Origin: Eopsaltria australis
Taxonomy: Eukaryota > Chordata > Aves > Passeriformes > Petroicidae
Length of the DNA stretch: 64,000 nucleotides
Assembly: GCA_034509425.1 (NCBI GenBank)
Contig: JAVTVJ010000229.1
Coordinates: 992,001-1,056,000 of the forward strand
Direction of reading: 5' to 3'
Of the stretch, positions 57,091 to 64,000 are shown piece by piece (within the stretch, counting starts at the first letter, position 1; every line of letters starts with the position of its first letter). The position numbers and the translations under genes were made by a program. The notes below the pieces were generated by a model. That model made no database searches. It was not told the origin of the DNA and saw only the letters and a program-made list of their open reading frames with translations.

Positions 57091-60000
57091 ATTTTCTCTG
57101 CCTGTTCTTTCTGTCCTGCTTTGTTTTCTCTGTTGGTGAAATGGGGCTCACCACCTGCACACTGTGTTTTACTGGAGTGGAGCACTAAGAGACAGACACA
57201 GTCTAGATCAGAGCCAGTGAAAATGCACTTTCTGTTCCTCAACTCCATTTCCCTCACCGTGGGATTTTGCAATCCTCCTCTACGGCTCTTCCCCAGGCCA
57301 GTGAACGTCTGTCTGAAGCCAGATCCTTCCATCCCCTTTCCTGTCACTGGTTCTGTTGGTGGTCACTTAAGTTTTGCTTTCTTTAAGGGAAATAAGTGAA
57401 CTGAGAGTGGCACAAAAAAAAAAAAAAAACAGAGCAGTATTCGGCCCCCAAGACCCTCTTTGCAATTCTGCTTAGCAGTAAATACCTTTCTTCCTGCCAT
57501 CCCTTCTCTTGTGCTGTAAGTATTAAAATAAGAAAACCCACAGGCTTCCCCCTCTCAGCTCCAGCTGAGATTGTGGCCCACATTTTTCTGACCAGTGTGA
57601 AGTCAGCAGCTTTCAGTTCCACACCTGGTGCCCCCTCCAGAGGCCTGGGTTTTGTCTGGTGCTGAGCTGGGCCAGCCCCACTCTCTGCTCTGCTGGTTCC
57701 CCACCTCTCAGTGCCCCAGTGAGGGACAGGATTCACCCCTCAGCCTCAGACAGAATTACCTGAGCTGTGTTATTGAGCCCTGATGGGAATTACAGGATGT
57801 CTGCCTGCTGAAAGGGCCCTGGCTGAGAAGCCACCCTCTGCTCTGGCCAGGGTGACGCCCACAGGGGTGCCCTGTGTGATGGGGAGGTGCTGTGGGTTCT
57901 GGAGGTGCCCTCCTGCCACCCCTGGGGCAGTGACAGGGAGAGAAGGGTTACAAAATGCTGGCACTGAAGCCTGAGCCAAATGTGTAAAGTTTCTTGCCCT
58001 CCTCGATAGCCATTTCTCCTGGAAAAAAAAAGATTTTTTTATAAAGAGCATCATGAAAGCAAAATATATCATGATTTCAGTGTGAGCAGACAGCAAGAGA
58101 GATAGGAGCATCCCCTCGGATTTGCCTGCCTGAGGTTATTTACCTCAGGAAGCTCCTGAATAAAAGATACAAAAAATACAGCAGAAAGTAGTATTATTTG
58201 CTCATTTCAAAGCATGATGGGAGGCAGAAAAACATTATAAGGGGTGTCTTTGAGTCTTGCCAGCCCGGATTTGTCAGGGCAGAGTTTTCACGGAGCGCTC
58301 TCCGGGTGACCCAGTTTCCGAGACACAGGCACAGACACACACACGTTCACACACACAGAGCCCAGCCACAATCCACAACTTTAATAGCTGTGTGACATAC
58401 AAAGGAGATTTTGATGCAAAGTGGAGCTGACAGAGAAGTGGAAGAAGTATCTGGTTTTTTTGCTTTTTTTTTTTTCCCATCCAGTGCCAAACCAAGATTA
58501 CAGTCAAGGTGGTTTCAACCTTCAGCAAGGACTGATGTTACCGTGGGTTCTGCTTTTAATGACATTTAGCAAGAAGCAGCAGCTCGGGGAGGGGGAACAA
58601 GGGTTTTCTTTTCAGCAGGAATTTACTGGGGCTGTCAGGATTGAAGGCATGAAGCGAATGCATATGGGGCTGCAAAGGGGGCTTAATGGCTTTGCTGCTG
58701 GTAAGGACAGCACAGCTCTGGGACAGGGAGTGCCAGCCCTGTCAGGCAGCTGATAAAACACCTGTGGATGTGGAAGGCTGCAGTGAAGGGATGTTGTGGC
58801 GGTGTGGTCACGCTGGGGTGGATCTGTCATCGATGGTTTCCTGGCTGTGAGTGACATGAAGGTGTCATTATGTAGCAATAATCTCTGTTTCAGAAAATTT
58901 CCCCCCCCGAGGGTGAGGAAGCTGATGGGTGTCACTTCTCACCATGACTCCATCAGACTCTTCTGCAGATCCTGAAGGGAGCAGCACCAGCCTGGGTGGG
59001 CTGGACAGGATGCCAGGGCAGGTGAAGGCTGGATTGATGCTCCAGGTTGGGCACCATTCTCAGGGCTGATCTGGGGTGGGTCCAGGCATCCCTAAAAGCT
59101 CCTAAATCATACCAAATTGTTGGGTTGAGCACACCCAGGCTGACTCCATGTCCTCAAAGCAACACAGACTTTATTATTGCAGCAAATGGCCCCATAAAAC
59201 CTGGGGCTTAGCAAGGAGCTGTACTTGGAGCAGGCAAAACATCCAGAGAAGATAAACAGGGCCAAAGTCCATCCCTTCTCGAGCTGTCCCAGGATTTGTT
59301 CATGTTGAGGAGAACAACTTGCTGTGAGAGAAATGTGGTGGGCTTGGCTCATTTTTGGGAAAACCATTTGTTTTATGACTTGGAGAGTTTTTAATGGGGT
59401 AGGCTGGGCTGGGGTGGGGAAGAGCCAGTCCTCAGTGCTGAGTGCAGAGCCACGTGCAGTGGGGAAATGCAGCCTTGGGCTCCAACTTCTCTGCTGGGAT
59501 GGGAAGGGTCTCCCCTCACCCCTCCAGCTGGAGGGGACAGCACCCACCAGCCCAGGGACAGTGTTCCCTGTGGGATGAACCCTCTGGGGGCTCAGAGCAG
59601 CAGCATCAGGCCCCAGCCAGGCCGCTCTGGATGCGATGGAGCAGCGATAGCTCCGTGTTTTGTGGCTGCTCTTTGCATCCCTTATACAAACATGGAGCAG
59701 GGAAATGACAGCAATATGTGTCCCCCTGACACCCACAGAATAAAGTGATATTGCTGTGAAAATGAGGCTGCTGCTGCACGGCTCAACTCTGAACCTTCCC
59801 TCTGCGAAGGAGCTATGATTAGAATCTCATCTCGCTCTCTCTTGCATGGCACCTGCGGAAGAAAATCCCACCCAGCAGCACAGAACTATTTTTATTTTAT
59901 TTTTTTTTCCCAACAGGCTGGGAGATGGGGATAGTGAGAATCCTGCTGGTGCTGTGGAATTCTTTCAAACCCCCTTGCAGAAGGGCACAGAGCTAGACTT

Positions 60001-61720
60001 GGGGAACGTGACTCAGAGAGAAAGGGAGAGGCAGAATCTTCTTGCCAAAGCTGAAGCTTGTGCCAGCTCTTTGCCTTGGGAAGCTGAATTTCAGCATCTT
60101 CTGGGTCTGTTGAGGGTTTCTTTTTCAAGTTTGCTGTACCTGAGTCAGCAAGGCACCTCCAGCTGTCAGAAATTTGCTGAGAGAGACTCGAGTTCTTTGA
60201 ACAGAGGGGCACAGGGGTCCATGGGGTGGGAGGTGTGGGCAGGAACGTGTCCCAGGACTGCTGTGCTCTCACCCAGGGCTGTGGGAAGGGCATGCCTGCA
60301 GCTTCTGGGCACCACAGAGCAAGAGGTGGGGGAAGCAAACAGGCAGAGAAGACCAAGAGGCTGAAAGAGCCAAGCCCTTGGGGTGTGGGGTATGATGAGC
60401 TGTGAATTCTGGGCTGCCAATGCCAAAAGGGTTTATTCACCTACAGTTAGGAGATGAATAAATGCACCAAGAAGCCTCAGGAGTGTCTGGGGATGGAGAG
60501 GGAGAGTGAAGTGTGGGCTGGTGGAAGCACAGCCCCACTTTCCTCTTGATATGCTGCTCATGGATGGGGTTGGGCGCTGTTCAAACATAATTTGCTCTCC
60601 CTCTCTGAAAGGAACCAGGGAAGTGTATTACATTTATCTTAATAAAACAAGGGGCTTTGGAAGCAGTGGAACAGAGGAAGCCTGGCTTTCCACAGTCGTC
60701 TCCTGGGTGGATTCTCTGGCTGAGCTCATCTCACACCCTGGGATTGGGGTGGGAAACGGAGGGGCAATGGCAGAAAGTGCTCATTTGAGAATATCCTCCT
60801 TTATCAAGCTTGTTAGGACTTAATTCCTTGGAGATGCCTCTTCTCCCATCAAATCTGATTGCAGGCCAGCAGGTTTGGAAAGCTCCTGTGCAGTGCCCGT
60901 GGGGCAACAAGCCCAGTCTGGCAAACCTTCTTTCCATGGGGAATTATGTTAAAAGATAAACAGAACTGCCCTGAAATCCCTACAAATTATTTGTCATTAC
61001 ACCCCACAGAGTTTGACCCACATTTCTGTGCTTTTCGTGCTGACATTTAGCAGCAGGGCTCCGGAGCTGGGATGGAGATTGGCACAAACCTGAGCAAAAG
61101 TCCCACTCAGGATGTACCATGGACCATACAGGCTGCAGGAGGAGCTTGCAGCATTAAATCGATGTCCCAGCCACAAAACCACTTCCCATTTTGTATAATA
61201 CAGGTCAACAGAGATTTGAAAAATGTTCCCTTTCTGTACAGAAAGACTATTTTTAAAATTGAACAGTAAGTTAGTCCTCTATTGACTTTCAATTTCCATC
61301 CTCTCCCATTTCCATAGCAACTCTGGCCATTTATGCATTTATCTTCATGTTTAACTTTCCTCTCTCATATAATTTCAAGTGGACTCAAGTGCTGCAAAAG
61401 GGTTAAACCATTCTTTCAAACACCTCCCTGTTTTTAAGCAATTACTTGAAAACAAATATGTATGTATATAAATATACACACTAGGCTAAATCGACAAGTT
61501 TGTGGTTTAATGAAAAGTGTCACTGGAATATTTGCCCTGAAAAACCCTTCAGGGCATTAACAAGAACGAGTCACAGCCTCTCTCCTCTCTCCTTTCCTTG
61601 TGTTATGACTGTGTTCAAAATTCTCATCTGGAATCTAAACTTGCAGCTGCGAGAGCTGTGCCAGTCACAGGCTGAGGATTGGCTGAGCTCAGGATTTGGC
61701 AATTTGGGCTGGTTTTCATC
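57091..61720. other. non-coding sequence, no gene seen
   Basis: No gene or named repeat apart from the poly(A) at 57414 and a CA-rich patch at 58325-58360. A 209-codon minus-strand frame (59107-59736) has no recognisable domain. Confidence 0.55.
57414..57430. repeat. poly(A) run
   Basis: About 17 consecutive A after GAGAGTGGCAC. No processed gene copy is recognisable before it. Confidence 0.8.
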
Positions 61721-61878
61721 TTCTTTTATTTGGTTTTTTGGTTAGTTTTTTGGTTTATTTATTTATTTTTTTTGGTTTGTTTGAGGTTTGTTTTTTTGTT
61801 TGTTTTGTTTTGTTTTCGTTTTTTTTGGGGTTTTTTTGGGGTTTTTTTGTTTTTATTTTTAGTTTTTTTCATTTTTTG
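61721..61878. repeat. T-rich low-complexity tract
   Basis: About 158 bp of T with scattered G, A and C (TTTGGTT, TTTGTTTTG, GGGGTTTTTTTGGGG). The Phe/Leu/Val-rich open frames across it are composition artefacts. Confidence 0.9.
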
Positions 61879-63129
61879 AAGTATTTGTGTGTGTGTTTGG
61901 GAACAGTCAGAAGGCAGCAACGCTTCACAAATTTTGTGCTCCTGGTCTTGGGGCAGAGATGTGAGTTCACCATGACCATTTATAATGCACTGATAGGATT
62001 GTCCCAAGGATCTGGAGGGGTTTTGGTGGGAATGCAGTGACTTTCTCTGGGACTTTGCTGACCAGGAGTGCAGCCAGGCAAATGCAGCCTTGTGGAATCT
62101 CCATGCATGACCAGAGAGCCCCTCCAAGCAGGCATTGCTGGCTGAGCTCCTTGGAGAGCAGATTGAAGTCTTGGTACAGCCTGCATGAGGCACTGGAAGG
62201 AAAGGTTTGAGGTAAATAATTCTCTCTAAGTCCACACTTATTCCCTCCCTATTTTTCCCATTCCTTCCATATTTTCACAGTGTTTTTAGCTGAAAACTCC
62301 CGTGGGATTTTCATTCTGGGACTCTCTTGATTCTCAATTTGCATCCTCACCCTGTTTCTCCTTTAGTGCCTTCCCAGCCCTCCTCCATTCAGTTGATTAT
62401 TTTTACAGTGGAAAAACATCCCCCTGCCCCCAAAAAAACATGCATGGCTTAATTGCAGCACAGAAAACATGGGACATGTTTCCCTGGAGTGCTGGGGACA
62501 CATCCCAGGGGAGCACAAGGTGACCACGCTGCTTTGGGACAGCTCTGTCCCCGTGGCTCTGCCCACTGACAACCTGCACAAGGACCTGCCCGACTGACCA
62601 AGGTGTTGAAGTGCCAAAGGCATTTTTAAATTTTTATTCTAATGGGCCTGGGAGTCTAAACCTCATTGACTTTCAAATGGAGCATGCAGATCAATGCACA
62701 ATGCCCTGAGGAGGCAGGATGGTTTCCTACAGAGTCCTCCTGCACACCAGCCACACACCTTCACACTGCTCCAACAGCTTGGGATTCAGCTCTGATCTTC
62801 TCCTACAGGGATTTCTGCTGAGTCCTTCCAGTTGTTTTGTGCAAAGATATGAGTAGAGCAACTGATGGAACTGTTGAAGTTATTTAAGTGCCTAATTCCC
62901 ATTGAAATCTGCTTAGATGCACTTGAAAATCTTATTAGAGCACTTGCCTGCACCTTTAAGCACCTAAACACCTTTGAAAATGCATTCTTTGATCATTTAG
63001 GGATGGAAGGGCAGAGTGTTTCCAGAGGATTTGTGCTCCTAACTCACTTGCTGCTCCTGAAGAAATCTCTGGTTTTGTCTGTGCTGTGCTGATGTCCCAT
63101 GTCACCTTCCCCTCTCACTGCATCACTTG
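61879..63129. other. non-coding sequence, no gene seen
   Basis: Nothing recognisable between the T-rich tract and the ancient CR1 at the right end. Confidence 0.55.
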
Positions 63130-63370
63130 TGTTGTTCCTTGCTGAATGACTCTAAATAATTCCTCCCCCTGCCTTACTGTTGACACCTTCCAGAGTATTT
63201 GCAGGGCATTATTAAATCACCTCTTTACTCATCCTTTATCTGAGCTGTACATAATTAGTTCCTTTAATCTTTCTTCATAGGTCAATCCTTCTAAACCCTT
63301 AATCATCTTTATCTCCTTTTGCTGGAGCCCCTCCAATTTGCTGACAATTTTTTTCTTCTTCATTTTATTT
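63130..63370 (-). mobile_element. ancient CR1 LINE fragment
   Basis: Reverse-oriented old amniote CR1: TTCCTTTAATCTTTCTTCAT, AGGTCAATCCTTCTAAACCC, TTAATCATCTTTATCTCCTT, TGGAGCCCCTCCAATTTGCT in the order of the known consensus. Diverged and 5'-truncated. Confidence 0.65.
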
Positions 63371-63517
63371 TGCATCAAGAAACAACAAAACCCCCAAGCT
63401 CCAAGGGCTTTCCAGGCTCACTGGTGGCAGTGTGGGGCTGTGGTTTTCCCTGTGAGGTTGCCCATTTTTGCTTCTGGCCCAGCCTGGGGAACAAAACTGG
63501 TGTTGGAAGAGAGAAAA

Positions 63518-63622
63518 CCATCCCTGCCCCATCGCTGGAAGCGTCCAAGGCCGGGTTGGATGGGGTTTGGAGCAGCCTGGGATAGTGGAAAGTGTCCCTG
63601 CCATGGCAGGGGTGGAATGAGA
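63518..63622 (+). mobile_element. CR1 LINE 3' fragment
   Basis: CATCGCTGGAAGCGTCCAAG, GGCCGGGTTGGATGGGGTTT, GGAGCAGCCTGGGATAGTGG, AAAGTGTCCCTGCCATGGCA: CR1 3' sequence, stopping before the terminal ~50 bp. Confidence 0.85.
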
Positions 63623-64000
63623 ATAGCACAGCCTGTTTTGCTTGGTTTCAAAATTCCTTTCTGTGCTTCACATTTTTAAATTTTTTCTTATTTAGATGAT
63701 ATTTGGCCTCAGTTCTTCACTCCAAGAGTCTGTGAACCCTTCTCAGCTGATACCACACTCATCCTCACAAATTGTTTGGCTGGCACCAATAGGATGAGGA
63801 AACTGAAGCTCCATGGAAGGGACGGAAGGCAGAGCCCTGACCCCCAGCCTGGCAGCAGCTGTAGCCCTGCTCTGTCTGGAAGCACAGAACAACGACCCCA
63901 AAAAGAGCAGAATTTCTGGATGAGCAGAGGGGATCTGTGAGCACCTGGAGTCTATTTAGGCAGTGCTTTTCTTGGTTGTCTTATCCAAACAAACACTTGC

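Noticed and set aside
56710..57399. 229-codon + strand frame and minus-strand Lys/Arg/Glu-rich frames
   Set aside because: Produced by the pyrimidine tract; no homology or coding signature outside the repeat.
57370..57430. Processed pseudogene ending in a poly(A) tail
   Set aside because: The sequence before the A-run matches no gene I recognise and no target duplication is apparent.
59107..59736. 209-codon minus-strand frame
   Set aside because: No recognisable motif and no splice or promoter context; length alone is within chance for GC-balanced sequence of this size.
1..64000. CRISPR arrays, bacterial operons, ribosome-binding sites, attachment sites
   Set aside because: The window is vertebrate nuclear DNA; the tandem repeats seen are micro- and minisatellites without spacer structure.
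1..64000. tRNA, rRNA or snRNA genes
   Set aside because: No cloverleaf with intact A and B boxes or other RNA gene signature was noticed; the only tRNA-derived sequence is decayed MIR-like SINE.

Overview
This is a piece of a bird nuclear genome, probably a songbird (passerine). Two things point there. First, there is one spliced vertebrate gene whose protein is clearly Toll-like receptor 4 of avian type. Second, the interspersed repeats are almost all chicken-repeat-1 (CR1) LINE fragments plus a family of solo retroviral LTRs. The passerine assignment is an inference; the bird assignment is firm. 

The window holds one recognisable protein-coding gene, TLR4, on the + strand at 46318-50890. 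Its three coding exons (46318-46422, 47226-47392, 48634-50890) join in frame into an intact protein of 842 residues. The protein runs signal peptide, leucine-rich-repeat ectodomain, transmembrane helix, cytoplasmic TIR domain. About 140 bp upstream of the start codon lies a textbook PU.1/IRF composite element, expected for myeloid expression. A ten-codon upstream ORF ends two bases before the TLR4 start. A polyadenylation signal at 52463 is the first AATAAA/ATTAAA seen downstream. 

The other ~90% is non-coding. From left to right: 1-18 kb is mainly unique sequence with inverted CR1 pieces at 2.7-3.2 kb, a three-copy E-box repeat at 9.5 kb, a CpG-retaining candidate regulatory block at 9.6-10.4 kb and a 37-unit TCCTC satellite at 16.3 kb. 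The interval 18-28 kb has two solo LTRs in opposite orientation, a large fragment of an ancient CR1 and an 80-bp minisatellite. The interval 28-46 kb carries further ancient and young CR1 and MIR-like remnants. After TLR4 there is a third solo LTR at 55.3 kb, a 245-nt uninterrupted pyrimidine tract at 56.9 kb and a CR1-rich end. 

The layout, one immune gene in a wide non-coding stretch, fits what is known of the TLR4 neighbourhood in amniotes (between the BRINP1 gene desert and ASTN2/TRIM32), but neither neighbour is visible here. Several stretches look like candidate conserved non-coding elements by their retained CpGs and homeodomain-type motifs; only an alignment could confirm them. I found no previously unknown gene system. 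The points most worth checking are the promoter element plus uORF at TLR4, the LTR family with a variable U3 duplication, and the E-box array with exact 21-bp spacing.
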